Shown: positions 37,985-51,200 of the stretch, piece after piece
Numbering within the stretch: the stretch's first letter is position 1
How the letters are laid out: each line of letters opens with the position of its first letter
Position numbers and translations under genes: made by a program
The notes under the pieces: model-generated
What the model was told of the DNA's origin: nothing
Databases searched by the model: none
What the model saw: the letters and a program-made list of their open reading frames with translations, nothing else
NCBI GenBank assembly: GCA_965153455.1
Contig: OZ234499.1
Coordinates: 8,986,271-9,050,270 of the forward strand
DNA: 64,000 nt
Reading direction: 5' to 3'
Origin: Sphagnum compactum
Lineage: Eukaryota; Bryophyta; Sphagnopsida; Sphagnales

Positions 37985-38205
37985 CACTTGCATCATCATT
38001 TGCATCATCACTTACACTAACATAATCACATGCATCATCGTTTGCGTCACTACTTGCACCAACATGGTCGCTTGCATCATCGTTTGCATCATCCTTGTAC
38101 GAACATAGTCACATACATCATCGTTTATATCACTGCTTACACCAACATGGTCGCTTGCATCATCGCTTACACTAACATAGTCGCCTACATCATCGTTAAT
38201 TCCTA
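37985..38205. repeat. 42-bp minisatellite, about five units
   Basis: Units contain GCATCATCGTTTGCATCAC, a variable CTTACACCAACAT and GGTCGCTT. Lengths are 42, 42, 41, 42 and a shortened 30. It lies next to a roughly 57-bp direct repeat at 38226-38350 (TTTTCAAAAAACTTCCTTGG ... GAACTAGGAAT, twice). Confidence 0.75.
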
Positions 38206-38349
38206 GTTCACTATTAATTCAAAAGCTTTTCAAAAAACTTCCTTGGTCGATACACACATGAAAATTTATTTGAACTAGGAATCTTTTCAAAAAACTTCCT
38301 TGATCGATGCACACATGGAAACATCTATGGAAACTTCCTTGAACTAGGA

Positions 38350-39314
38350 ATCCATTAGATTGATTAGACCATCAACCCAAAAACAACCTACAGCTCCCAC
38401 TTCCTTACACTACTCTTATGGATTTTAGTCTTGTGATCAATTAATTGATTCCAAGAAGGATATTAACAACAAAAACGATGATGGTGTTGGGGGGTCTTCT
38501 ACTTACAATCAATTGTTGGGAGCTGCCATGGGGGCACATGGGAGAAAAGGGATTATAATTAGCCATTTTGAAGTTACATCGGGACAAAAATCTAATGGAA
38601 TGGCAGCGGGTAACAAAGAGTCTAAGGGGGTTTGAGACAAAACGTAGAAGGGAGCTGGAAGGTTTTAAAAAATGAAAGGGGTTTCAAAGTATGTGAATAG
38701 GGTAAAGAACTTTCATACAACTGGGAAAACATCATATATGGACATGGAAAAAAAAATTTGTTGAGGAGGGCAAATTAAGCTCAAGGATGTCACATGGGAA
38801 GTAGCTTGGAAAGGGGCAATTCGTGAAACAAGGTCTACGGGGGTAGTCCATACTAGAGGCAATTATTGGGATAGAAAAAATCAAAAAATCCAAGCTAAAC
38901 CACATATGACATTAGCATGGTTTGAATGAAAAAATTGGCAAAATTAACTTAACTTGCCATAGCACTTGAGGTGAAAAAAAGGTACAAAATATTTAAAGAT
39001 ATTCTATGGGTCTTTTAAATACTAAAATTCTAGGACGGCTACATGAGGATGATAGTTACATTAATAGGAATGGTTCATGATAATTTGCGTCACCATTTCC
39101 AAGTTGTGGGTGTTAGGGGCTTAGGCATTAATGCCCATTTTCAAACGCACCCATCTTGCTTTTTGCATTTTGCTATATACGGACATGTTTTAGAAACATG
39201 ATAGTTGTTAAGGAATTATGTAATTTGACATCGAAACATCAACTTATTTACTGGTATTGTAACATGTTTATTTGGAACTGATAGAACATTGAAACATGGA
39301 ATGATATAATGATG
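38350..39314. other. Spacer
   Basis: No gene recognised; AT-rich, with many short frames broken by stops. Confidence 0.4.
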
Positions 39315-39454
39315 CACTATAACAAAAGGTGGCTCTGTACGCCAAATGATTTCACTGGATTTTGAGTGAATTCACTGGTTGTAGTGAACGGGGACCAGTG
39401 AAGAAACAGTGAATTCATTGGTCTAGTGAACTGCACCCACATTTTGTAGTAGTG
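39315..39454. mobile_element. Miniature CACTA element (140 bp) with 3-bp target duplication
   Basis: The left end is CACTATAACAAAAGGTGG. The reverse complement of the right end is CACTACTACAAAATGTGGG. The ends agree at most positions and begin with CACTA. The trinucleotide ATG flanks both sides (39312-39314 and 39455-39457), as expected for the 3-bp duplication of this superfamily. Subterminal copies of TTCACTGG or CCAGTGAA lie inside. It has no coding capacity. Confidence 0.85.
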
Positions 39455-39459
39455 ATGAA

Positions 39460-42100
39460 ACATGACTGAAAATATGGAACTGATAAAATGTTGAAACATG
39501 ATTGAAACATGATATTTTTATTGGAAAAATTTGAAACTTTTGGAATATTGGGGACGGAAAAATAACTAAGTATATTGAAATATGTTTCACATGAACTCAT
39601 ATGGGTTGCTTTTCAATTGAACACTAGAAATTAGACTAGTTATTTGTGAGCACTTTACAATTGCTAATTGAATCTTATCAAAACTTAATAATATAATTAC
39701 AATGTTGCAAATTCAAATAGAAAAGGTGTGATCCAATACCATTGTGTTGCGATTTTTCCTAAGTGATAGGTTCTGGTGAAGCAAGGCATTCGAAAATACT
39801 TTCTGGTTTCGAAACTTGTTTGATTATTTGGCCTCCATGTTCATGAAATGTTTCTTATAGATGACAACAAAATCCTCTTGAACTTCGTCGTGAATCTCCA
39901 ACGACGGGGTTTTCTCCTTCTTGAGTTTGTGTTTAGATGTCGGTAGTAGCTGTAAATTAATGTAGTTGAAGTGCGACTACTCTTTGGTTTTGACAATGCA
40001 TTCGCCTTTGCCTTACATTCCAGAATGTTTCCACCTTTCGTAAGATACACACCCTTCATTGCATTTCTTAATGGTGGGTACAACTTCAGTTTAAGAGAAT
40101 TCCTTTCAAAATCCACATCTTTGTCACACCCCTTCTTTTGGTGCTTGTGATCCTCATATTCAAGTTTTTCTTACAGTGACAATAAACACAAATAAACTTC
40201 TTCTTGTCCTCTTGGCAATGATTGTGGCATTCCTTAAGTAATCACAGCCACTTTTCACGAATGTAGGTTTTAATGAAATTTGTTTTGTTTATTTTCACAT
40301 TTTCTACTATCATGTTCATCACTTCGCTCTCCATGTTTCCTCTCTTCTATTAGGACTAATTCAACTTCTGTGTTAAGAACAATGGAAGATTGGAAGAAGG
40401 GAACGTTATGCGTGGATTGCTTTACGCTTGATCGCCTTATGTTTGAGTTGGAGGAAGTAAAAAAACTCACAGTTGTAAGAAAACCAATAAATTCTATAAA
40501 AAAATTAAACCTTAACTAAATCGAAACTTGGGTGTGCTTGTTCATTCATTGTGATGATTGACACACGACACATTTCATTTGTAATCAATTCCTACTTAAA
40601 CTTTAAAACCTATTCTATTACTTTCAGTAATTGTTTTGATAAAATAGTCTGGTGAAAGTTAGACGAAGTGTGGGAAAGTTGAAAAGGTCTAAAGTGTCAT
40701 GGGTGGGTCATGTCACATGGGTGGGGATTGCATGGGGGAACATGGAAGATGGGCACATGGGGCCGAAACATAGCTCCCAAAACATTACATGTTTTAAGGG
40801 CTTGGGTTGCCTGGGCATCAAAACGCGCGTTGGGCCGCTTGTTGAAACTTAACATGTTTTGGTGGATGGTAGGTTTCAAGGCTCACGTTTCATGGTGTGC
40901 AATTTTCAATTGGTTGAAACGAACATCAAGCCATCATCAAAACATGACATGTTTCCGTGTTAGTTTGCTCTGGGGCCCACACTGCCCGTGCGTGGAAACT
41001 TGTGTCAAATAGCTTCAAAGCAAGTGATGCATTTACAACTTGCCATTGCAATAACGTGGTGGGGGGGTTATAAGGTGTTGGAATTAACATCTAATTGGAT
41101 GGTGCAAATGCTTAAATTAACTAATGTGATGGTAGTGGTCCATTGTTAACGCCAAAGAACAAGATATTATTGATTTATAATTACCAAAATAGATATTCAA
41201 TATGCTTAATCATTCATGTTCTATATGGAATTCATACAAGTCAATTATTGGTTGGCTTGCTCTTTTTTAGCATATCATCCATCTCATAAGCAATGATATT
41301 TTTTTCAATTTGCTGATGTTGCATCATTGGCTACCATCTCAAGAGAGATTTAACATTTAATCGTGACAAGTTTTCAAAATGCTACTAAATTATGTGATGA
41401 TCCCCCCCCTTCTCCTCAAGATATGGCTATTTAGAAAGAGAAAATGAGAATATTAAAAAATAATATTCCTAAATTGTTTTTTGCATGCATTTTGATGAAA
41501 TTTTGCAGTAAAAAAACATTGCTCCTAAATATTCCAAGATTAAGTGTAAAATTGATATTGATCAAATCAATGTTTTTTACTATCTTTTGGCCCCCAATGC
41601 AAAGAGACCATGTTGTTTGGGGTTTCAAAATCAAAGAATTTGATTGGAAGTTGTTTGTTTGTATGGTTGGAAATACAATGCCTATGATTATTTCTTCCCA
41701 CCTATTGCTGATTGATTGATTTAACCTATTGGGTAGGATGACAACCTTCCAAAACTTAGCAAAAAAATCACTACATTATTTTTCCCCTAAAGTCCTCCCC
41801 TTCTAGCCTACATAGCTGAGTCAAGTAGAAAGGTTATATCAATTTTATCATGCACATGCTCAAAGTTCTGTTTGTGTTTTTTTTGTGTGCGTGAACTTTG
41901 GATGCACCCACAGCTCATTAATAGAAATCACGTATTATCATAGTAGTGGGGCCAGTTGCACACTCCATTATCAAATATTTGATTATTTTTCAAAAACTCA
42001 ATTTGACAAACATTTTTAAATTATTTTTATTTGGTGTACGTTGAGAACAACATTCTTCTAAAAGCCTTGGGGCACTCTTTGTAACCTTACCTTCAATGTT
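39460..42100. other. Repeat-rich spacer
   Basis: No gene supported. 39841-40116 (-) has an open frame with LKLYPPLRNAMKGVYL, of unknown nature. 40640-41000 contains repeated AACATG/ACATGTTTT and CATGGG words, a low-grade repeat. Nothing else is recognised. Confidence 0.35.
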
Positions 42101-42105
42101 AAATC

Positions 42106-42461
42106 ATGGCAACTGCAAAGCTATCACCCAAAACAGCTGTACCATTCGTAACATTGTGTCAAGCACCAACTCCCAAAAAAAACTTGAGTAGCAAGTTTCC
42201 AGAGTCACTCAAAACTTCAACCGAGAGTCTACATCCCTTCCTCCCTTACTTCCTTTTTCACAATTGGCAACAAAACCCTCAGTCACTTCTTCCCTTTCTT
42301 CCTTTTTCCCAACGGGCAAAAAATCCTGGAATTCCCTTCTTCATCTTCTTCCTTTTGCAAAACGAGCAAAAGCAGCCACCGTGGATTATTCCCCGCCGTA
42401 TGCAAGCGCTGCCCTAAACCGAGCGCAAACGTTGGCCGGCAAGTGTCCTGCACCAAAATGA
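42106..42461 (+). other. Overlapping open frames, possible short gene remnant
   Basis: Two overlapping plus-strand frames: 42106-42417, and 42264-42461 (SSFFPTGKKSWNSLLHLLPF, then AKRAKAATVDYSPPYASAAL). They are rich in Ser, Lys and Arg and poor in acidic residues, like a plastid or mitochondrial transit peptide. No mature domain follows, so I cannot name a product. It could be a chance frame. Confidence 0.2.
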
Positions 42462-42744
42462 ACATCATGAACCCTGAAAACTACACTGGTCCAGGTCTCA
42501 GCCAAAGGCCGGCCCATCCTTAGGCGAGTTCCTAGCACGGGATTTTTTTCCAATTTTGTGATGTAGGTAGACTGGCTGATTACAAGAGGATCTTGGCCTA
42601 GACCTTTGGCTGCAGGTCAGAGAGAAAAGTAAAATTTTTGGGAACCCCACTAGGGTAGAATCACCATCACTGAGCATGTACTTATCATCCAACACATTCC
42701 AATTTTTTTTTCATTTAGAAACCAAATTGAGCAACTTTTATGTC

Positions 42745-43200
42745 ATTGGATGCACTGCCAGAGGGTTACAAATGTTCTTTGAGTGTCAGAAGTAAAGGAG
42801 CAATGTAGAAATCACATGCAGAGGAGGAGTGATAGTTTGCTTTAATTAAAAAAAAAAAAAAAGCTCTCCAGACCCCTCTCTGGTTCCAGCCCCATATCTT
42901 CCTAATGTTTAGGCTGTTTTGAGTGATTTAAGACCCAATGGGTGCATCAACTAAAGCTTTAGAAAATTTCTTTGTATCTCAGAGGCAAAGATGCAACCAT
43001 CAAAGATTCTAAGCTCGAAATCTTAACGTGGCTTTAATTCACTCATCACCGACTACTAAATTCCTTTACACCAGACACCCCATATCTTCCCCCCTTACTT
43101 TACTGAATTAAGATATTTTTGCAACGTTGGAAGCGTTAGGAGGAGGGCTACAAATGTTCTTTGAGCTTCAGAAGTACAAGAACAATGTGTGAGGATTCGA
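42745..43200. repeat. Diverged direct repeat, about 380 bp apart
   Basis: CTACAAATGTTCTTTGAG...TCAGAAGTA...GAACAATGT near 43147 matches TTACAAATGTTCTTTGAG...TCAGAAGTA...GAGCAATGT near 42767. CATATCTTCC also occurs in both halves. Confidence 0.5.
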
Positions 43201-43944
43201 CCTCATTTGAGTTCCTGAGTGTTTGATCTCCAACCCCTATCAGAAAATAGGGTCTACATATGGCAATTTCAACTTTTTCCCACTCAATAGGCGACTTTGG
43301 GCCAAATTTTCCAGTTGTTTTGGTCGCCAAGTGCAAAATTCTGGCCACCAAAATAAAACGTTGGTTCCTAGGCTGACGGCTATCTGACGCGCTGGCCATA
43401 TGTCTGCCACGCGCTCCTATATCATGAAACGAAGCTGCGGAGGAATTTCCTTACCCTACTGCCCCTAACCGTATGAATCGCGAAGTACAGTATCTATGGG
43501 TAAAGCAATGCTGCATTTTTTGCAGTGTAAGGGCAGGCACCCTTAAAAAGCACAGGAGCTTTTTTTTTGGGAAACATTCTTACCCTCCCGGTATCAAGAG
43601 GGTAAAATGAACACCAGCTAAGGCCTAGGGGTAAGGGCATTCCTGAAATATGGGTTGGCTCAGCTTCTGCCTCATCAGGGTCCCTATTGCAGGAATGTCC
43701 TCACCCTAGCCTCTTACTTTAGTGTAGGGTAACGCCCCAGGAGCAGGACATCACTGAAATATGAACTCCCCAGGCAGGAGACGAGGGGGTTCTTATTTCA
43801 GTAATGCCCGCACTCTGTGAGTGTTGCCCAACATAAGGCACTGCCAAGTTTTGTAATTTTTAAACTTTTGACCGTGATATCTGGAAGGTAATATATCCAA
43901 AAGGTACCTCCAGGGTATCAATGACTTTTTAAATAAAAAAGGTG

Positions 43945-44030
43945 GCAGTGCATTTGACAAAATGAAATGCCCTCCTTACGGATGAAATGCCCTCCTTACG
44001 GAGGGCATTCTGTTTTTTCAAATGCACTGC
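43945..44030. repeat. Imperfect 31-bp inverted repeat with internal 20-bp direct duplication
   Basis: Arms 43945-43975 and 44000-44030 agree at about 27 of 31 positions (GCAGTGCATTTGA... / ...TCAAATGCACTGC). In the middle GATGAAATGCCCTCCTTACG is present in two adjacent near-identical copies. The shape is foldback/MITE-like. Confidence 0.75.
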
Positions 44031-44639
44031 GGTCACATTTTGCTTTATAACATAACCTCAAAATACACTAAAAAAATTCTGGCAGTGCTTTACCACATAT
44101 ACATAGCTATATGGATTTAAACGTTTCATACATTGGGCTTCAGGTAAGTATTTTAAGTTGGATTTTTTTTGGGGTATCATTTTTATTGATTGGGTTAACC
44201 AGCACCCACACTTCTACCATGGTTAAACATTAAACCTCATCCAATTTTTCTTGGGGGTCTACCTTACATATGTTAAATAAACAATCCTAAGACAAATTCT
44301 GGGTCTCCAAGTGTAGATTTACTGTTTCTAGGCTAAATATAACCTCCTTAGAAGGCTTTCTAACAAAAGGTGAAAGTACCAATGCGGATGCTGGTTCACC
44401 AACATGCATAATTTTTGAACTTTGCACATCTTTGAGCTTTGCTTTAGATTCATCAGAAGAGGAAAATGTATAGGATGAAGATTGATTGCTTCCAAATCAG
44501 ATGATGATGATAGTTTGAGTGGTTTGAGCTTAAGAATGTTAATAGACAATTCAAATTGCTAGTCATCTCCAAGATAGAAAGTCATTGAATTCTACAAATG
44601 CAATTCAAAACACAAAACATCAATGTCCTCTACACAATA

Positions 44640-45590
44640 CTCTAGACATTCCAATACAATGTTGAAGAATAAAACGCTGGTTTACCCCTGAAAGCTCCAA
44701 CACCTTGCAATTGTGGTTCAAATTCATTGTTGATTTCATTCGTTGTGAAATTTTGTTCATGAACTTTTTTGTGATTGGGAACATGCATAGAATTACTTAC
44801 ATTTTCAAAATCTAATTGGAACATCAATGTTTCAATGTCAAGATCTTTTTCATTGAGGATCATGTTGTACAATATGCAACAACAAACCATGAGATCAAGT
44901 AAGAAGAGTACATCCAAGTTTGTTTTCAATAGGAGTGTTTGAAACTGTTTTCAACATGCCAAATGAGTTTCTACAACATTCTTACCTCGACACAGGTGTT
45001 TGTTGGACAATGTTTCCAATACAATGTGACACACATTGCCAAATTGTTTGAGAAGGACCATTAGCCATGGTAGTAACAGATAACCTTTGTCACCCAAGAT
45101 GTAAGGCTTAATTCCCTCTTCACCTTGAACCATTCGGAACAAATCACCATTCACAACCATATTGTACGAACTTGGGAAATCTACAAAATGTGTGCGTCAT
45201 TCATCGAGCTAAACATACCAACAAAAACATTTCAAATATTCTTTCGATGATCAACAATAGTTTAGAACTACATGTTGTAAGCTTTGGATTTGAAAGAGAA
45301 GTAATGTTTAGTGAAAGCCACTTGTGATTTCTAAGTATACATTTGAGTGACACTAGTAGCACTCTGGATTGATGGAAGATCACAAAAAGTTTTGAACCCA
45401 ACCATCACATCTTTTAGGTCTTTTTCTTTTGGCCATTTGATTTGATTTTTGAACATAACATACATGCACAAATTTTTGTAAGACCATGGGAATAGTTGAT
45501 TTATTAATTGTAAATATCTCACTGCAATGGAAGTATTCAACTTTGTGTGCAAGTTTAAACGAGGCGCATGCAATTCAAATTCCAACGAGC
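44640..45590 (-). pseudogene. Decayed PIF/Harbinger (DDE_Tnp_4) transposase
   Basis: Minus-strand fragments in order: IKWPKEKDLKDVMVGFKTFC near 45420, LPSIQSAT (the site of the usual GAID/GCID), VAFTKHYFSFKSKAYNM, DHRKNI, VGMFSSMNDA (usually VGMPGSxND), YILGDKGYLLLPWLM (GDxGY), RGKNVVETH (usually R-x-VVE-x-AFG), and VCCCILYNMILNE (usually CCxLHN). The order and motifs are those of Harbinger transposases. Frameshifts, stops and a lost Asp in the first motif mean it is dead. Confidence 0.7.
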
Positions 45591-45599
45591 ATTACACAC

Positions 45600-48263
45600 T
45601 TGTAATGTGTGTCCCTTTTTTTCATAAATGTGTCAACTTTTCAATTAGTTGAAACACAAAATTCCTATTAACTCTAAAATGTTCAATCCATTTCGAGTCA
45701 TTATATTGAATCATTAGGAATTGGGAATACCAAGTGGTAGACCTAGCCTTCATTCAATTGCCAAGATCCTTGCTAAATAACAAATCAAAGATACAAAACA
45801 TTGTAATGATGAAGGGATTAAAAAATTCAACATGGTATGAAATTGTGTTTCACTTTTTGGAGTGCAAATTGCTGAAATTGAGAGTCCAAACTTGATTCAT
45901 TTTCATAACCCTTGAACAAAGACTCATGAACTTGTAGAACAAATTAAATGAAAAAAACCAAAACCAAAAACGTCACTGACCTCGTTGACAATTTTCATAG
46001 AAGCTCAACAATAGTTTGTAAGAAAATGAATTTTTACAAAGTTGATTACTACAAAATGATGAACTTCATAATTTTTTTGTAAAAGCTCACAAGAAGAAAA
46101 AGACTTGTTCGAAATGAAAGGTTCTAAAATTAAAAAGAGAAAAAACTCAATTGTGTTAACACTTTGATTAAATAAACCTGCTGTTAATGAAAAAACAAAG
46201 AAGACATTAGAAAATGTGCATAACAAAGCTCCAAATCGAAACAAAAAATACAAAAAAAAATGTGAAGCTTCCGTATCTTTTGTTGTCAAAGCTTTCGCTC
46301 TATTAACATACTTTCTTGAACAGTGATAAATGAACCAAAGGTAAGTAACTACTTTTCCCAAAACTATTATGTTATGTTTGAACGATGATAATGTTATGAT
46401 AATAGTTAAATATAAACCTAACATCCGAATAATAACTAACCCTAAAAGTCATATTCTCTAATGATAACTAATTTTTTTATAATTAATCAGCATGTGTGCT
46501 GTTATGTGTGAACGTAGCTAAGTAGAGTAAGTAGAATGATTCTCATAAGTAGGTTTTAGTCACTGACCAAATTCTAGTTAGCAAGTAGGATTTAGTCAGT
46601 AACTGTAGGGGATTGGTCAGTAAAACTAATTTTGGTTTGGTAGTTGGGTTAGGTTATTAGAAGCCATTACTAGTGGCCAGTTAGTGAGTAGAGTTAGTAA
46701 CTGACCCCTAGGTCATTAGAAGCTACTGAGTGGTGGCCAGTTAGCGCGAACGGTTAGTAAGGGGACCTACCTCCTCTCCCCTCCCCTACCCCCGTGCGCA
46801 GTTTCGGAGGAAAATGCCGAACTTCCGTCACCGTTTCTAGCTTATTCTACCCTCCCGGCGACCTACAATCGTATCGCGCGGCGTCGCGACTCGTAAATCG
46901 TAGGAGCGAGTAATTTGCGAGAGCTTCTTCCGGATCCGGTTTTTCATCAAATCTTCTTCGAAAATAGATGGTTTCATGAAATTCGTGCATCCCGTTTCTC
47001 TTGCTTGTTTCCCTTTTGGTGCCCACGGTTTGAGCTTTGAGACGACAACAGCAGCAGAAGTCGGAGAACGGTATGTGTGCACTGTGTGTGCGTGTGGGTC
47101 TTTTTGCCTTTCATCGTGGGTTTTTTTTTTCTTTCTCCTTTTGGTGTTCTTGATATTTTTCTGCGGCGAACAGATTCTGAATGGTATGAATTGCGAGAGA
47201 AAATAATGTTTGTTGTGGGATGGGAGAGAGGAAGAGGAGTTTGGGAGAGACTTTTTCTCGATTCAGTGAAAGGTATGGGGGTCAAGAAGATGGTGGGCGA
47301 GCTTGCTTTGAAAACATTTGTGGCGTTCCTCGTCTTGCGCGCGCGCGCGCGTTTGTAACCTAAAATTTTGGGGCTGTTTGTGCAGGTGACGAAGAATGTT
47401 TTGGAAAACTGTTTGTCGAGGAAAACCCTGGAAGACCTATTTCGAGAACAGGAAAGAGGAAATTTTTTTTGGGGGTCTTCTCTCCGTCTCTTTATTTTCT
47501 TCTCGTGTTGTTGTTGTTTCCATGCAAGGAAATGAGCAAAGCTGCTTCAATTTAGGGGACTGCAGTGGGAGGTTACAGGATTGCAATGAGCGCCTGTGAG
47601 CTTGCATACAAGTGGTCTCTTCTTTGTCTTTCTTGTCTCTATATGCATCCAGGACACTTGACAATGAACATCAGAATTTTCTCCTCTACTGTTGTTGGAA
47701 ATGACACTTAGCTTTGCAATTAGGTTTTATGTGGCAGCGAAGATTTTTTTTGTCAATGTCTGTTTTTCTGGTGACTGTCAAAATCCGAAGCAGTTTCCAA
47801 GAGCAAGGTTTTGAATAGGAGGGAAATCTGGACCCCAGTACCTCTTGTGTTTGGGAAGCTCAAGTCTCAGTAAGACAACGTTGGGGAAAGAAGTTCTGAG
47901 AGATCAAGATACTTGAAGCTCTCAGACATCTCAGACATTTTAGTGAGATGTTGGCATGGTATGGCAAGAAGACACAGCCCTATCTTAGCTTCTGTCACAA
48001 GCTTCAATGTACTGGTTATATTGGCTAGGGGGACAAATTAGAAAAGAGAAACCCTGGCAGCTACCTGCTGCATGAATTTTGAAGGTGTCAGGAGACTGTA
48101 GTCATCTCACAAATATATCTGGATAGTTTGTGTGGTCTCATAGTAGCAGTACTGTGCTTCTGTGAGGACAGTAGATCGCAGCACAATTGTGGACTGGACA
48201 CCTTTTGTTGACATTCTTCAACAACATGGGGATTGTCTCTGACCCTCTATAAAGGACCTCATC
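45600..48263. other. Spacer and probable promoter/leader of the BRUTUS-like gene
   Basis: 45600-46430 is AT-rich; a 139-codon minus frame at 46005-46424 is Phe/Leu-rich and low in complexity and I treat it as chance. 46650-46766 is a tandem 60-bp duplication. From about 46780 composition changes (GC-richer, CpG present, a GC dinucleotide run at 47337-47351), which suggests promoter and 5' leader DNA for the gene starting at 48264. Non-coding first exons are possible but not provable here. Confidence 0.45.
46650..46766. repeat. Tandem 60-bp duplication
   Basis: Two adjacent copies begin AGGTTATTAGAAGC and AGGTCATTAGAAGC and continue with GTGGCCAGTTAG and GTTAGTAA. Confidence 0.75.
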
Positions 48264-51200
48264 ATGGCAACTTCAATAGCTCTCCCTCACCAACTGGTGC
48301 AGCAGACTTCTTTGAATGTACTCACTACACCTCCAATCCCTGCTGCATCTCCAATTGTAGAGTTCCAATTCTTCCACAAGGCTATCCGTGTGGAATTGGA
48401 GCGCTTGCACCAGGATGCCTTAGCTATTGAGATGGGAGCTGAGAAGGAGATTGGTGCCTTGCTTCATCGCTACTTGTTTCTTTTCACTATTTACAAACAT
48501 CATTCCAGTGCGGAGGATGAGGTATATTCTCTCTGTCACAGCTTTTCTGTCTCAGAGGAGCAAGGGTTCAATTTGCACTGTTGATGTGTTCCTTTATCTC
48601 CTTGCAGCCTCTGAGTCTTATAGATTGACAAATCAACAATGATTATCAGGCAGCTACTGCTGATGACCATCACACAACAGTATGGACGAGAGAATTCTTC
48701 TTTTCATGTCCTAGGGTGTTCAATCTGCAATGAGAGATTGGAGTGTGAGATAAGGTTGCCAGATTTACCTGAATGCCCTTGCACAAGTGCTTTCATGCAC
48801 ACCTTGCAGCCATGTGGAGTATGTGGATTGCACTTTCCACTTTCAACACTGGGTGTATTGACTTTTAAGTAGTCTCTCTGCTAACAATGAGTACATCTAC
48901 AGCTACAGAATACAGTTGGGGGACTAATCCTCCATTAGAGAGCACAGTGGGGTGTGCATTGACTAAGTCAGACCAGTGTGTAAGTGCTAACCGCAGTGTT
49001 CCAATGACCTGCTAACTCATGAAAATGCCCTTCTGACAGCTATTTTCTAGGTTTATAATGTACCAACAGGTCAAAGTTTGTTTCTGTACCTTGGCAGGTT
49101 ATATTCCCAGCTCTCGACTTGCGGGTGAAGAATGTGGCTCATACTTATTCCTTGGAGCATCAAGAGGAGGGTGAATTATTGGATCAGATGTCTGGGCTTC
49201 TTAGCAAAGCCATGGTTGAGAAAGGTGTTGTTCCTCTTACCCTCCGACGTGAGCTCCTTACTTGCACTGAGGCGCTACAAACCATGCTGTGCCAGCACTT
49301 GTCAAAAGAAGAAGAACAGGTCTCATTTTTCACCCTCCTTGACTTCTAGCTCCTTCTCTGTTTATCTCTTCCTCTGTGGCCATTTTCTTTGCAGTAGGAT
49401 GTGTTGTGTGGAGGAAATGCACAATTGCTGTAGATTCAAGGAATTCATGGAGTTTAGTTTGTAATGAAGGCTCATCCAAAAGAGCAATGCTACAGAATTA
49501 TAACCAATGAATGAGTTCGTTCACTCCTTTAATCCTTGCAAATTTGATGTGATGGATGGGTGAGAATTTATGGCACTTATATCGGGGACAATTATCAGTA
49601 AGCCATTTGGTCGTCCTTGTAGTTTATCACATGTGACTTCCTACAGGCAATTTATGTGCTATAGGTATTGCTGTTCCTTACATGAAGTTTTGGTTTTGCA
49701 GGTGTTTCCACTGCTGATGGAACATTTTACCTTTGAAGAACAGGCTGCACTAGTTTGGCAATTCATGTGCAGCATACCTGTGAATCTCATGGAGAGGTTT
49801 CTGCCGTGGCTGGCTTCTTGCCTTTCTCATGAAGAGCGGCAAGAAATGGTGGCATGCATGCATGAAATAGTTCCGAGACAGGAGCTCCTCCAGCAGGTGA
49901 ATTACTGCATGTTTCCTCACATTTGGTAAGGAGGTGAAAGAGTCAGAATGGTCTAATTCACTTTGTATGTAAGCTTCCGTACAGCCCATCAATGTCCTAA
50001 AACTGATCACACTAGCTGTTGGTTGCATGAGATGGCTTCTGTACATTTGCAGTATCAGTGAAGTTGACAAGTGGATGGTCACACACGCACATGCCAATAG
50101 TTTGTGCTGAAAGTGCTCACTCAAAGAGCTTGGCTGTGCAATAGGTGGTATTTGCATGGCTCAAAGGAGGGAGCAATGCACCAGATGCAGCAGATAGTTC
50201 CAGACCAGATGACAAGGGAATTAAGTCCACAGAATTTGATCTGATGGAGATGGGGGGCTTTGCTTGGGTGGATGGGAATGAGTGTTCACTATCTGGCAAG
50301 AAGTTTCTGATAAACAGTTCAGTGGAGAGGTCTGGAGAGATGCTAGGTGGTCTGCAGGATGAAGATTTGGAAGAACTAGCAGCCAAAAAAGAGTGTACAG
50401 GATCTCTTACCAAGGAGCTTCTATACTGGCGTAATGCTATTCGTAAAGAATTAGAGGAGTTTGCAGATGAGGCCCGCCAGCTCCAGATATTGGGAGAAAT
50501 ATCAGCTCCGAAGCTGTCATCATTTGTTGAGCGGTCACAGTTTCTGGCTGAAGTATGCAACTTTCACAGGTACTAGTAACAGCTATAGATTATATTCACC
50601 AACATAGGAGTACATTCTGCTCAGGTTTTATCATCTGACCAAAATTACCTTATCAAATGTTGTGTGAAAATTCCTTGCAAGACTTGAGATCTCTCTCCTC
50701 TGAGTTCAAGGGAACTGTTGACTCCTGAAGTGTGGGCCTTCTGAGAAGTTGGTTCTGTTCCTCTTCCATGAGCCTGTCTGTCTTGTATTTCAGGATTTAA
50801 GATATTCCTGGAGTGGGGACTGGGATATGCACATGACTGATTGCCAGCATAGAGACTTGTAATGCTCTCTTAATGAGGGCAGAGTTCTGTTTACCTTGAA
50901 CTTTAATGAAGGTGGGAGTGAAAGAGAGTACAAACCAGTCAGGGTTCATGAAGTGGTCTGACTTGTAACAGAACTGTGCTGAAAAAGTGAAAGCTAGAAT
51001 CATGGCTGAGTCTTCCGTTGCATCCAGCAATGCAACAGAAACTCAGGACACAGATCTTTATTTGATGGTCTGCTGGAAATGTTGGACAGAAGATTGTTTA
51101 TTTATTGACAGCCACTGTTGGGAGGCAATGAAGTCATTGGGGTGTCCCGGGCATCTTGTTACTGCTATTCATGATGAGGGTGATGGTCTGACACTTTGTG

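Noticed and set aside
37985-38205. Regular repeats considered as a CRISPR array
   Set aside because: Units are contiguous and diverged without unique spacers, in a eukaryotic genome; it is a minisatellite.
42264-42461. Possible light-regulated plastid protein (VDYSPPYAS)
   Set aside because: Only a few residues recall such proteins; the conserved cysteine-rich repeats do not follow.
46005-46424. 139-codon minus-strand open frame rich in Phe, Leu and Ile
   Set aside because: It is low-complexity in AT-rich DNA with no domain, no splice context and no family likeness; most likely a chance frame.
50117-50560. 147-codon minus-strand open frame
   Set aside because: It is the exact shadow of BRUTUS-like exon 4 on the plus strand.
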